Notes under the pieces: model-generated | What the model was told of the DNA's origin: nothing | Seen by the model: the letters and a program-made list of their open reading frames with translations, nothing else | Databases searched by the model: none | Program-made: the position numbers and the translations under genes | Shown here: positions 18,087 to 26,893 of the stretch, piece after piece | How positions within the stretch are numbered: position 1 is the stretch's first letter | Layout of the letters: every line of letters begins with the position of its first letter | Assembly: GCA_947164865.1 (NCBI GenBank) | Contig: CAMUYA010000015.1 | Location: forward strand, 1 to 64,000 | From: an uncultured Lachnospiraceae bacterium | GTDB lineage: Bacteria > Bacillota > Clostridia > Lachnospirales > Lachnospiraceae | DNA: 64,000 bases | Direction of reading: 5' to 3'

Positions 18087-18415
18087 TCAGGAACATAAAT
18101 TCGGGTATTCAAGTTTGCTGATGAAATCAGCTGAGAATAAACACGACAATCGAACGCATATCTGTTGAAAGAAAAAGGCAACAAACTGCCCTCGCAGGTA
18201 TAGACCTGCGAACGATATATCCCCTACCATTCGACTGTGCTTTAGAATCCGATCCGCTATAAGCGAGGTAATGATAGGATGATACCACTGTTAATGGAGA
18301 AAGTATAGATGGCAGAGTCAACAATTATTGAGTATTAGTTTTTGTTTACTGTGTATAAAAAGAGAAGAAAAATGTCAGGATTGAGATATGGTAAACTCTG
18401 TTGTGCATATGCCCC
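18087..18415. other. Intergenic stretch with no recognised gene
   Basis: About 330 bp between the nuclease remnant and the next promoter box. It contains a small GCAGGT/ACCTGC hairpin near 18197-18213 and no frame with a plausible binding site. It may be decayed sequence upstream of the former nuclease gene. Confidence 0.5.
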
Positions 18416-18457
18416 TCAAACCCAGTAAAATCAAGGGATTGACAAAAGAAAGGGTGG
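18416..18457 (+). promoter_or_regulatory. Promoter with shared 32-nt box, copy 3
   Basis: The box lies at 18416-18447, containing TTGACA at 18429-18434. The -10 is TACATT at 18452-18457, with a 17-nt spacer. Confidence 0.78.
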
Positions 18458-18547
18458 GTGATACATTAGCTGTACAGTGTGCAGATTCTCTTAATAAAAG
18501 AGGACGTTTCTGACCACATTAGTATTTTTTTCAAAGGAGAATGTGAG

Positions 18548-20533
18548 ATGGCAAAAACGGATTTTTTACAAAAAAGTAAAGAGGGCTTTTTGAAGAAGCT
18601 GTTTGGGGTAGCGTTTATTATGCTTGGTTGTATGCTGTTGTGGGAGATAAAAATCAAAGTAAGTGCACAGGATGGTGTAACTCAAGGATCCTACGAGCCG
18701 TACTTATATGGAACACTATATGATTTAGGAAGTGAGGGTATTACACCGGGCTCACTGGGTGATAATGGCTTTTGGAGAAGGACAGAAAGTATTTTAATAG
18801 ATGATGACGGAAATAAATACACAGTTTATAATGCATCGTATGATACAGATGGTAAATTCATTAAGGAAACATATTATTATTCTGACGGAACCTTGAAAAG
18901 TCTCAGAGAATATGATTCAAAAGGCTATCTCAAAAAAGAATCATATAATTATACAGATGGAAGATTGTGGTATATCAAAGAATATGAGTATGATGCAAAA
19001 GGTTATCTAATAAAGGAAACAAGTTATAATCCAGAAGGACACGTGAACTTTATCAACGAATATGAATATGATGCAAAAGGCTATCCCATTAAGCATGTAT
19101 TCACAAACGATGGAACCGTTACGACAGTTTCGAAGGAAAATGAATATGACTCAAAAGGTAATCTTCTTAGAGTAACATATTATGATGATACCAATGGGAT
19201 GATGGACCATATCGCTGAAATTGAATATGATAAATACGATAATATTGTCAAATGTACATGTATATATCCCAATGGAACCGTGTACTCTATTTTGGAATAT
19301 AAATATGATGAAAAGCGGAACGAGATAGAGGGAATTGTCACTAAAGGATTTAGCATGCTTGGACCTGCAGGAATCAATACAGGAAATAAAAGAACTAGTG
19401 AATATATATATGATGATACAGGCAGATGTGTATTACAAAAGACAAAGTGGTATAAGCCTGATGGGACAATAGATGATCGATACGGTTCCAGAGAGTCTAA
19501 GTGGACCTGGTTCGGCCCTGTAGATGAAAGACCTATTTCAAATAACGATAAGGTAACTGACAAAATCAGTGCTTTACCTGATGACGGTTCCATCATCGTC
19601 GATTATTCCGACAATGCAGAAGTATCGGCAGATGTATTTACTACGATCGCAGGAACCAATAAAGATGTGACCTTCACATCCGAAGGAATATCCTGGGAGT
19701 TCAGTGGATCTGATATCGATGCATCCGCAGCAAAGAAGATCGACCTTTCAACAACGATAACAATGATCAGCAAGCAGGATCAAAATACTGCATCTGCTAT
19801 TGAGAACCTATTCGGACAGGAAAGAAATGCACTCGTGCTTAAGTTTGCTGATAACGGGAAACTCCCCGGTAAGGCAAAGATCCGTATAAATGCTGATGAA
19901 GCACTCAAGCAGTACCTCGGTACTACAGGACTTGAAGTATTCTACTGGGATAATGAGAATAATACTCTTGTTCCGATAGCATCAAAAGTATCAATAGATG
20001 ACAATAATCAGATAGTATTCGAGATCGACCACTGCAGCTACTATGTCGTAAAGGGAAGAGAGACCACAAAAGAAGATAAGCACATCCCCGAGGATGTAAA
20101 CAAGGATGTTCCCGAAGGATATGAGATGCTCTTCCGTCTCTACAACCCCAACAGCGGAGAGCACTTCTATACCAAGAGCAAGAAAGAAGGAAACTCACTC
20201 ATAGACCTTGGCTGGAACTATGAAGGTGAAGGCTGGACGGCACCCATCAGCGGGACTCCCGTTTACAGACTTTACAACAAGAATGCAGGCGACCATCATT
20301 ACACCACAAGCGAGCGTGAGAAGAATAAACTCGTTGCTACAGGATGGGAGTATGAGGGTATAGGCTGGTATTCCGAGACTGCGGAGAACGGAAAGCCTCT
20401 CTACAGGCTCTACAATCCCAATGCAACCGGAGCAGGCTCACATCATTACACCACAAGCACCCGCGAGCGTGACAGCCTCATCAAGCAGGGCTGGAACGAT
20501 GAAGATATCGCATGGTACGGACTGAAAAAATAG
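18548..20533 (+). CDS. Secreted YD-like repeat protein with DUF5648-type tail (paralogue)
   Basis: 661 aa from the ATG at 18548, chosen because AAGGAGA lies 7 nt upstream; a longer frame from 18479 has no binding site and would spoil the signal peptide. The hydrophobic signal segment (about 19-33) ends near VSA/QDG. Tyr/Asp/Gly-rich repeats (about 80-300, EYEYDAKGYxIK...) are followed by a middle domain and three DUF5648-type repeats nearly identical to the gene at 15464. The N-terminal halves differ, so the shared 3' part reflects recent duplication or gene conversion. Exported, function unknown. Confidence 0.78.
   Translation: MAKTDFLQKSKEGFLKKLFGVAFIMLGCMLLWEIKIKVSAQDGVTQGSYEPYLYGTLYDLGSEGITPGSLGDNGFWRRTESILIDDDGNKYTVYNASYDTDGKFIKETYYYSDGTLKSLREYDSKGYLKKESYNYTDGRLWYIKEYEYDAKGYLIKETSYNPEGHVNFINEYEYDAKGYPIKHVFTNDGTVTTVSKENEYDSKGNLLRVTYYDDTNGMMDHIAEIEYDKYDNIVKCTCIYPNGTVYSILEYKYDEKRNEIEGIVTKGFSMLGPAGINTGNKRTSEYIYDDTGRCVLQKTKWYKPDGTIDDRYGSRESKWTWFGPVDERPISNNDKVTDKISALPDDGSIIVDYSDNAEVSADVFTTIAGTNKDVTFTSEGISWEFSGSDIDASAAKKIDLSTTITMISKQDQNTASAIENLFGQERNALVLKFADNGKLPGKAKIRINADEALKQYLGTTGLEVFYWDNENNTLVPIASKVSIDDNNQIVFEIDHCSYYVVKGRETTKEDKHIPEDVNKDVPEGYEMLFRLYNPNSGEHFYTKSKKEGNSLIDLGWNYEGEGWTAPISGTPVYRLYNKNAGDHHYTTSEREKNKLVATGWEYEGIGWYSETAENGKPLYRLYNPNATGAGSHHYTTSTRERDSLIKQGWNDEDIAWYGLKK
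19572..20533 (+). repeat. 962-bp direct repeat, copy 2
   Basis: Partner of 16518-17479. It stops exactly at the stop codon, and the following terminator regions still resemble each other. Confidence 0.92.
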
Positions 20534-20598
20534 AACGGAAGAAATAAAGCAAAAGAAATATAAAAAAGATCTATATACGTAACAGTTTATCAAACACA

Positions 20599-20629
20599 GG
20601 GCCCCGGGGTATCAACTACTCCGAGGCTC
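20599..20629 (+). terminator. Hairpin terminator after the paralogous YD-repeat gene
   Basis: An 11-bp imperfect stem (one mismatch and some G-U) with a 9-nt loop is followed by TCTT. It is homologous to the hairpin at 17511. Confidence 0.5.
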
Positions 20630-20662
20630 TCTTAATGATAAGAATCTGTGCATATTGTTTTC

Positions 20663-20691
20663 TTTACATTTTCTTACATTTCCAATAAAAT
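20663..20691 (+). promoter_or_regulatory. Promoter of the hybrid sensor kinase
   Basis: TTTACA-N17-TAAAAT, 37 nt upstream of the start codon. Confidence 0.65.
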
Positions 20692-20728
20692 ATAAGATAG
20701 TACTTGCGACTTCAAAAGGTGAGATCAG

Positions 20729-23700
20729 ATGAACATTGAAACACTTTTGGACGTGTATATGTTATTTGCAGCCGGGGTCGGCCTTTTTCTGTGCATTTAC
20801 CGCTATGTTGAGACTCCGGGGAAGGTTTATGTCTTTTCCACACTCTTTTTTCTCGCACATTTTCTCAGTGATTACTATTGGACCATATATATTCTTATAA
20901 TGAATGATTATCCGAACATATCGGCACTTTTGGCATATTTCGGATGGAATGCTTCTTATATTTTCATTATCCTGCTTATCTTTTTATTCTCATCGAAAGA
21001 GGAGAAAAGATTCATTACTCCTCTCATGTTCATACCCATTCCGATCAATATTGCACAGTACATTCTGTACATGCAGTTCGGTGGCTTTATCAACAACACC
21101 TGGCAGGGAATAACCAGCACCGTGATCACGGTTCTCTGTATAAGAAGCCTTGTTTTTTGGCTGAAAAACAGAGAAAAGGGAGTTAACTTTCCGTGGTATC
21201 AATTATCTGCACTTCTGTTTACCGTCACCGAATACTGTATGTGGACGGTGTCATGCTTTGACTGGGAGATTGAGGGTACACTGTATAATACCTTCACATT
21301 TATTAACATCACCGTCAGCCTCTTTATGTGCTGGACGGTCAAAAAATCATTCGAACAAAAAGAGAATGTACGTGACACAAAGAATGAGATCGGTCCAAGA
21401 TTCCGTATGGTCTTTCAGGTGCTTGTCGCAGCTATCATATGCATATGCTGTGCGGGGGGATACATCTATGCCAGACGTATGAAGAATGAAATGGCCTTGC
21501 TCCGGACAGAATCCGCTGCGGAGAGTGATTCGACCGGGATCGCCATCACTCTTTTTGTTATCTCACTGATCTTTGCAGTTGTCATTGTTTTGTTAATGCT
21601 AATAGTCCAGCTCTATTACAGGTACAAAAAGAAGAGATTTGTGGTGGAATTCAGAAAGAAGGGACGTTTCAACTTTCTGTTTACCCTCTCCATCACATTT
21701 ATATTTATGGTTGTGGCGGTTATTTACACCTCAACTCTCCTTTTCAGGGAAGCTTCATCCAGCCTGCTTGGAAAATGTGAGGATGAAGTTGCAAACATTT
21801 CCGTCACACTGTCAAATTATCTAAATACGGCAAGATCTGTGCTGTGGGTGACAGCCGATTCCATCGATCAGATGCGTGTAAACGGTATAGGGAATGATAA
21901 GATACACGAGATATTGCGCGTTGAATCGAGAAACCAGGCGGATCAGTTTGACGAAAACTTTACCGGGATCTACGGATATATCAGAGGTGAGTATCTGGAC
22001 GGACTCGACTGGGAAGCTCCGGAAGGATATGACCCGGTGCAGAGAGACTGGTACAGAGATGCTGTCTGGGCAGGCGGAGATGTCGCAATCGTTTCGCCTT
22101 ATGTTGATGCACAGACGGGTAATGTTATCATCTCTATATGCAAGCTGCTTACAGATAAAGAAAGCGTTGTGTCTCTGGATGTCACGCTCAATTATATCCA
22201 GGATCTGGTAAGTGAGATCAACGTTAACGGCTGCGGTTACGGAATGATCATTGATAAAAATGGTATGATCATCTCACACCCGGATAAAGAGATGAACGGA
22301 CATTATGTCGGAGATGTGCTGGGAACAGATGCTTTCCTGAACGAAGTTCTCGCTATTCAGAACGGCAGTCTGGATATCGATATAGACGGCGAGAGAAACA
22401 CGGTATTTGTCTATGAAGTGGATGATCAGTGGTATACGGTCGTTGTGGTTGAAAGAGACGAACTGTTCTCGGATATATACCTTAAACTGGTGGTCAACAC
22501 CAGCGTGTATCTGCTTATATTCTCCCTGATCACATTCTTCTACTTCATGAGTTACAAGAATGAACAAAGTGCCAATCGCAGGATGGAAGAACTGATCAAG
22601 GAGAGTCAGAAACAGGAATATGAGGCAAGGATACTCAAGCTCGAAAAATCCGCTGCCGACGAGGCGAATAAGGCTAAGAGCCGGTTCCTTGCAGATATGT
22701 CACACGAGATACGTACTCCCATCAATACCGTGCTCGGAATGAATGAGATGATACTTAGGGAGGCCGATGATGCAAACATTCTTGAATATGCCGACAGCAT
22801 TAGAACCTCCGGAAAGACGCTGCTCAATCTTATAAACAGTATACTCGACTTTTCCAAGATCGAGGATGGGAAGATGGATATCGTCCCGGTGGATTATAAG
22901 ACTGCGGAGATGGTAAGATATCTGTATGCTTCTGTGGCGGAAAGGGCAGCAGGCAAAGGACTTGAATTTACCGTTAGTGTGGATCCGCTTATCCCGGTTG
23001 CTCTTCACGGAGATGATATGAGGCTTACGCAGGTCATCATGAACCTGCTCACCAATGCAGTTAAGTACACTCCGGAGGGCAAGATAGAATTCTCCCTCAG
23101 GAACGCCGGTCGTAATGACGACAGCATAATGCTCCGGGTGGAGGTAAAGGACACCGGAATCGGGATCAGAAGCGAGGATATGCCAAAGCTCTTTGAATCT
23201 TTTGAAAGGCTTGAGGTGGAAAAGAACCGGTCAATAGAGGGAACCGGGCTTGGAATGTCCATAGTCACAAGGCTGCTATCCATGATGGGGAGCAAGCTCT
23301 CGGTAGAGAGCGAATACGGGGTAGGTTCGAGATTTTACTTCGATATTAAGCAGGGGATCGCCTGCGATGAGATAATAGGTGAGTTCAGTGTGACCGGTGA
23401 AGGCGACAGGGCAGAAGATCATGCAGACCGCTACCATGAGTCCTTCCACGCGCCTGAAGCAAAGATTCTTATCGTGGATGATACCAAGATGAATCTCAAG
23501 GTGGCTGCAAACTTCCTTAAAAAGACGATGATGAAGATCGATACATCCATCAGCGGAAGCGGCGCATTGGCGCTGTGCAGCGAGGTAAAGTATGATATTA
23601 TACTGATGGATCAGCGTATGCCGGGTATGGATGGAACTCAGACGATGCTCAGGCTGAAGGAGGATGCTTCGGGACTCAATGCCGACACTCCTGTCATCTG

Positions 23701-24307
23701 TCTTACTGCGGATGCGATCAGCGGAGCAAGAGATACATACATATCACAAGGTTTTACTGATTATCTCTCAAAACCCATAGACGGACAGCAGCTTGAAAAA
23801 ATGCTCACAAAGTATCTGCCGGCCGGGAAGGTGTTTTACGGTGAAGAAAAAGTTGTCGAAAACAGCGGTAACTGTTTTGATAAGGAAAAGTATAAGACGC
23901 TTGCCGCAAGCGGGATGGATCTCGAGAGTGCATACAAATTCTGTCAGGGAGAGGAAAACCTTTTTAAGGATGTGCTCGGAGAATATGTGGCGGAGGCTCC
24001 CGAAAAAAGAAGCCGGATAGTTGACGGGTATGAGAAAAAGAACTGGAAGAATTATTCCGTGTACACTCACTCGTTGAAGAGTACGTCACGTCTTATAGGT
24101 GCCACCGAGCTTTCCGAGATAGCGGAAAGAATGGAAAAAGCATCTAATGATAAAAACGAGGAAGCCATCGTGAAAGAGCATGACAAAATGCTTATGCTCT
24201 ATGAAAAGATTGTTTCCAGTATAAAGGATTATATGGTTGAATCGGGAGAAAGTGCTTCGATGGAGATCCCGGAAGAGGACGAGATATTGGAGTTTTCACC
24301 TCAATAA
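20729..24307 (+). CDS. Membrane hybrid sensor histidine kinase (dCache-HisKA-HATPase-receiver-HPt)
   Basis: 1192 aa. Seven or so N-terminal hydrophobic segments (about 5-260) and one more at about 310-335 precede an extracellular dCache-like sensor (about 340-570; GYDPVQRDWYRDA motif) and a closing membrane helix. The cytoplasmic part has HisKA with H659 (SHEIRTPIN), HATPase boxes (LTNAVKYT, DTGIGI, GTGLGMS), a receiver with D961 (LMDQRMPG) and an HPt domain with H1114 (YTHSLKSTS). Unlike the protein at 1814 it has every relay step. AAGGTGAG precedes the ATG. pflA begins 21 nt downstream and may be co-transcribed. Confidence 0.88.
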   Translation: MNIETLLDVYMLFAAGVGLFLCIYRYVETPGKVYVFSTLFFLAHFLSDYYWTIYILIMNDYPNISALLAYFGWNASYIFIILLIFLFSSKEEKRFITPLMFIPIPINIAQYILYMQFGGFINNTWQGITSTVITVLCIRSLVFWLKNREKGVNFPWYQLSALLFTVTEYCMWTVSCFDWEIEGTLYNTFTFINITVSLFMCWTVKKSFEQKENVRDTKNEIGPRFRMVFQVLVAAIICICCAGGYIYARRMKNEMALLRTESAAESDSTGIAITLFVISLIFAVVIVLLMLIVQLYYRYKKKRFVVEFRKKGRFNFLFTLSITFIFMVVAVIYTSTLLFREASSSLLGKCEDEVANISVTLSNYLNTARSVLWVTADSIDQMRVNGIGNDKIHEILRVESRNQADQFDENFTGIYGYIRGEYLDGLDWEAPEGYDPVQRDWYRDAVWAGGDVAIVSPYVDAQTGNVIISICKLLTDKESVVSLDVTLNYIQDLVSEINVNGCGYGMIIDKNGMIISHPDKEMNGHYVGDVLGTDAFLNEVLAIQNGSLDIDIDGERNTVFVYEVDDQWYTVVVVERDELFSDIYLKLVVNTSVYLLIFSLITFFYFMSYKNEQSANRRMEELIKESQKQEYEARILKLEKSAADEANKAKSRFLADMSHEIRTPINTVLGMNEMILREADDANILEYADSIRTSGKTLLNLINSILDFSKIEDGKMDIVPVDYKTAEMVRYLYASVAERAAGKGLEFTVSVDPLIPVALHGDDMRLTQVIMNLLTNAVKYTPEGKIEFSLRNAGRNDDSIMLRVEVKDTGIGIRSEDMPKLFESFERLEVEKNRSIEGTGLGMSIVTRLLSMMGSKLSVESEYGVGSRFYFDIKQGIACDEIIGEFSVTGEGDRAEDHADRYHESFHAPEAKILIVDDTKMNLKVAANFLKKTMMKIDTSISGSGALALCSEVKYDIILMDQRMPGMDGTQTMLRLKEDASGLNADTPVICLTADAISGARDTYISQGFTDYLSKPIDGQQLEKMLTKYLPAGKVFYGEEKVVENSGNCFDKEKYKTLAASGMDLESAYKFCQGEENLFKDVLGEYVAEAPEKRSRIVDGYEKKNWKNYSVYTHSLKSTSRLIGATELSEIAERMEKASNDKNEEAIVKEHDKMLMLYEKIVSSIKDYMVESGESASMEIPEEDEILEFSPQ

Positions 24308-24328
24308 AGAAACGGAAAGGAAATTATT

Positions 24329-25087
24329 ATGGACGGAAGAATTCATTCTTTGGAAAGTTTTGGGACGGTTGACGGACCGGGAACAAGATTTGTTGTATTT
24401 GTGCAGGGATGTCCCATGCGCTGCAAATATTGTCACAACCCCGACACCTGGGCGATGACCGGCGGACAGATGATGACTACGGATTATATTCTGGAGCAGT
24501 ATCACAGGAACGAGCCTTTCTACCGTAACGGAGGAGGTCTTACAGTAACGGGCGGAGAGCCTCTCATGCAGATAGATTTCCTTATAGAGCTTTACGGTAA
24601 ATGCAAGGAGCAGGGAATCCATACCTGCCTCGACACTTCCGGGATCGCTTTTAATCCCGATAATGAAGCAATGATGGTTAAATTCGATACTCTGATGCCA
24701 CTTGTGGACCTGGTTATGCTTGATATAAAGCATATAGATCCTGAGCATCATAAGGAACTCTGCCAGCAGCCCAACGAGAACATCCTTAAATTCTGCGCAT
24801 ATCTGAATGAAAAGAATGTGGATATGTGGATCAGACATGTGGTTGTTCCGGGCATCACGGACGATGACAAATATCTCTATGACCTTGGGTATTTTATTGG
24901 ACAGTTCCACAACCTCAGAGCATTGGATGCTCTCCCGTACCATACAATGGGAGAGACAAAATATGAAAAGCTTGGGATAGAGTATCCTTTAAAGGGAGTT
25001 CCGGCTATGGATAAGAACATCCTGCTCGAAAAGAAGGAAAAGATCCTTGACGGTATCCGTGCAAGGCGTGCTGAGATGAAGTCTTAA
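24329..25087 (+). CDS. pflA: Pyruvate formate-lyase activating enzyme
   Basis: 252 aa, the usual length. A radical SAM enzyme with the cluster motif CPMRCKYCHNPDTW (CX3CX2C) and the GGEP motif (TVTGGEPLMQ). It installs the glycyl radical on pyruvate formate-lyase. Its substrate is encoded separately on the other strand at 26445-29200, where the glycyl-radical domain is a separate small protein. It follows the sensor kinase by 21 nt and has an AAGGAAA binding site. Confidence 0.96.
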   Translation: MDGRIHSLESFGTVDGPGTRFVVFVQGCPMRCKYCHNPDTWAMTGGQMMTTDYILEQYHRNEPFYRNGGGLTVTGGEPLMQIDFLIELYGKCKEQGIHTCLDTSGIAFNPDNEAMMVKFDTLMPLVDLVMLDIKHIDPEHHKELCQQPNENILKFCAYLNEKNVDMWIRHVVVPGITDDDKYLYDLGYFIGQFHNLRALDALPYHTMGETKYEKLGIEYPLKGVPAMDKNILLEKKEKILDGIRARRAEMKS

Positions 25088-25190
25088 CGGAACTGATAAC
25101 CGATTATCGTTAATAATGAGAAATAAAACTTCGAAATATCAATAAGCAGCCAACTAACCAAGATTAGTCATGACTTCAACAGGTTTTTGC

Positions 25191-25219
25191 TTGAATTAAA
25201 AATCCAACTACGATATCAT
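25191..25219 (+). promoter_or_regulatory. Promoter of the ferredoxin gene
   Basis: TTGAAT-N17-TATCAT, followed by a leader of about 80 nt. Confidence 0.6.
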
Positions 25220-25305
25220 TACGTTTAGAGGAAGCTTTCATTCCGCACTGTATGGGCGGATGGGAAGCAGGTAAAGAATAGTTGAACAAGTAGGAGGAAA
25301 AAAAT

Positions 25306-25476
25306 ATGGCATATGTTATAGGTGATGCTTGTGTTGCTTGTGGCGCATGTGAGGCTAACTGCCCCGTTGGTGCTATCAGCATGGGCGACGGAAAGTTCGA
25401 GATCGATCCCGATAAGTGCATTGACTGCGGAAGCTGCGCAGGCGGCTGCCCCGTAGGAACCATTCAGCAGGGCTAA
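25306..25476 (+). CDS. 2[4Fe-4S] ferredoxin
   Basis: 56 aa, the classic clostridial ferredoxin length, with two motifs CVACGACEANCP and CIDCGSCAGGCP, each providing CX2CX2CX3C. It is a small cytoplasmic electron carrier for fermentative enzymes such as pyruvate:ferredoxin oxidoreductase and hydrogenase. It has a strong TAGGAGGAAAA binding site and stands as a single gene between its own promoter and a strong terminator. Confidence 0.97.
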   Translation: MAYVIGDACVACGACEANCPVGAISMGDGKFEIDPDKCIDCGSCAGGCPVGTIQQG

Positions 25477-25522
25477 GAGATCAGCTTTGCGTACTTTGCG
25501 ATCGACATAATAATGTTAGCAA

Positions 25523-25573
25523 GGGGCTTTCGCTTTAGATGATTTAATCATCTAAAGCGAAAGCCCCATTTTT
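25523..25573 (+). terminator. Terminator of the ferredoxin gene
   Basis: A 20-bp or longer perfect stem at 25523-25542/25548-25567 is followed by ATTTTTT. Confidence 0.95.
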
Positions 25574-25579
25574 TCATTA

Positions 25580-26068
25580 TTACTTCAACGTTTCAAGCTG
25601 TTTCTGAAGAGATGCAATCAGGGCATCTTTTTCTTCAAGCTCAGCCTTCATCCTCTCCATCTCTCGCTTTATGTATTCCTGGTGACGCAGATATTCCTCG
25701 CGGTCTTCACAGCGTCTTCTAATTGCAAAATCCGAATTGCTTTCATAGATGTTTTCCGCTACAGCTTCCATGACTGCATCCTCCTTTACCAGTTTCTTAA
25801 GTTCTTCGTATGTCTGTGCCTTGAATAGTCGGCACCATTTTTCAAGCCCGGAGTCCTTATCGTTTTCCGTCACCCTCTCTAGGCGATTTAATTGTATCAC
25901 ATAAAGGGCGAAATAACTATTGATTCTGTAGCCATACGAAAAGACTATCGGGAATTTGGAGAAAAGTAACAGTACGCGATTGTGCTTATAAAAACCGAAA
26001 ACACAAGATATGGGTGAATATGACTTAAATGTACTGAAGAACACTGAGTGAAGGACTTGAGTTAGCAT
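25580..26068 (-). pseudogene. Truncated Rpn/PD-(D/E)XK transposase-like nuclease
   Basis: The 162-codon frame matches the C-terminal region of the Rpn family from about residue 50 (YVIQLNRLERVTENDKDSGLEKW, LFKAQTYEELKKL, E-N-I-Y-E-S, then a long coiled-coil tail rich in Glu and Lys). The first about 50 codons do not look like the family and the PD-(D/E)XK nuclease core is missing, so this is a decayed copy. It is the second such remnant in 8 kb, and again lies beside a DUF5648 fragment. Confidence 0.7.
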
Positions 26069-26240
26069 TGATTAACGGGGGAGGGGGCGATAGTGATAGA
26101 ATTATTTCGGTGCGTTCCACTTCAAAAACATGAAAGATGAAATGATTTAGACTTTTATATGATGGGAAAAGAATCTCAAAAGAGTTTTGATAATCAGGAA
26201 GATGTAAAAGAAAAAAGTAATAGGTATTATAGCGTTATCA

Positions 26241-26354
26241 TTCCATCCAAATGCCATCAGTGGAAGCCATCACTACACAATGAGTACAGGCGAAAGGGAT
26301 TATCTTGAATCAATTGGCTGGGAGTACGAAGGAATCGCCTGGTACGGATTATAA
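26241..26354 (+). pseudogene. Orphan DUF5648-type repeat fragment
   Basis: The frame 26241-26354 encodes the last 38 codons of a DUF5648-type tail (HPNAISGSHHYTMSTGERD...GIAWYGL, stop). It closely resembles the ends of the proteins at 13595, 15464 and 18548. There is no start codon, binding site or signal peptide upstream in frame, so it is the stump of a deleted fourth family member. Confidence 0.8.
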
Positions 26355-26383
26355 GCAATCGACATCATGAATTATAAACGATA

Positions 26384-26417
26384 AAAAGAGGACATCCGGA
26401 TCCGGATGTCCTCTTTT
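26384..26417. terminator. Bidirectional terminator, 34-nt perfect palindrome
   Basis: A perfect 17-nt inverted repeat lies between converging genes; AAAA on one side and TTTT on the other give a U-tract in both directions. Confidence 0.88.
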
Positions 26418-26444
26418 AAATCGTTTGGTTTTTCTTCCCAGAGA

Positions 26445-26690
26445 TTAGAGTGCCTCGTGGAAGGTTCTTGAGATAACGTCAGCCTGCTGTTCGGGAGTAA
26501 GCTTGATGAAGTTTACTGCGTATCCGGATACACGGATAGTAAGCTGAGGATAGTTCTCGGGATGCTGCTGAGCATCAAGAAGAGTCTCTCTGTTAAGAAC
26601 GTTTACGTTAAGATGGTGGCCACCCTTGGTAGCGTAGCCATCAAGAAGATTCACAAGGTTATTAACCTGTGCACTGCTAGCCTGTGCCAT
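26445..26690 (-). CDS. Separate glycyl-radical domain of pyruvate formate-lyase (GrcA/YfiD-like)
   Basis: 81 aa from the ATG at 26690, chosen because TAGGAGGAAAT lies just upstream. It equals the C-terminal end of pyruvate formate-lyase: [33 protein letters not shown] with the radical glycine G56, and the ending [10 protein letters not shown]. The main lyase gene at 27161 lacks exactly this part; 679 + 81 residues add up to the length of one intact lyase (about 760). It probably docks on the large subunit to make active enzyme. In E. coli, GrcA repairs oxygen-cleaved lyase the same way, but there the lyase is also encoded whole. Confidence 0.88.
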   Translation of the reverse strand: MAQASSAQVNNLVNLLDGYATKGGHHLNVNVLNRETLLDAQQHPENYPQLTIRVSGYAVNFIKLTPEQQADVISRTFHEAL

Positions 26691-26710
26691 TATATTTCCT
26701 CCTATAGTCG

Positions 26711-26893
26711 ACATCATCGTGTCCTTTACGATGATGTGTTGAGCGCGATGCTCTAACGCGCTAAACATGCGGAGCATCGACGCAACACATGATGTCCTTT
26801 ATCATGTGTTGATTCCTTATAGTTACTCGACATCATCGTAAAGTAAAAGACACGATGATGTCCTTTATCATGTGTTGATTCCTTACTGTTACT
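26711..26893 (-). repeat. Hairpin-rich direct repeats in the pfl operon spacer
   Basis: Two direct repeats of about 41 bp (26787-26827 and 26853-26893) and three perfect 10-bp hairpins: 26711-26720/26728-26737, 26784-26793/26801-26810 and 26830-26839/26852-26861. The first two have the same 7-nt loop (GTCCTTT on the plus strand). None has a U-tract. They lie between the Cys-rich gene and the glycyl-radical gene and may be RNA processing or stability elements. Confidence 0.8.
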
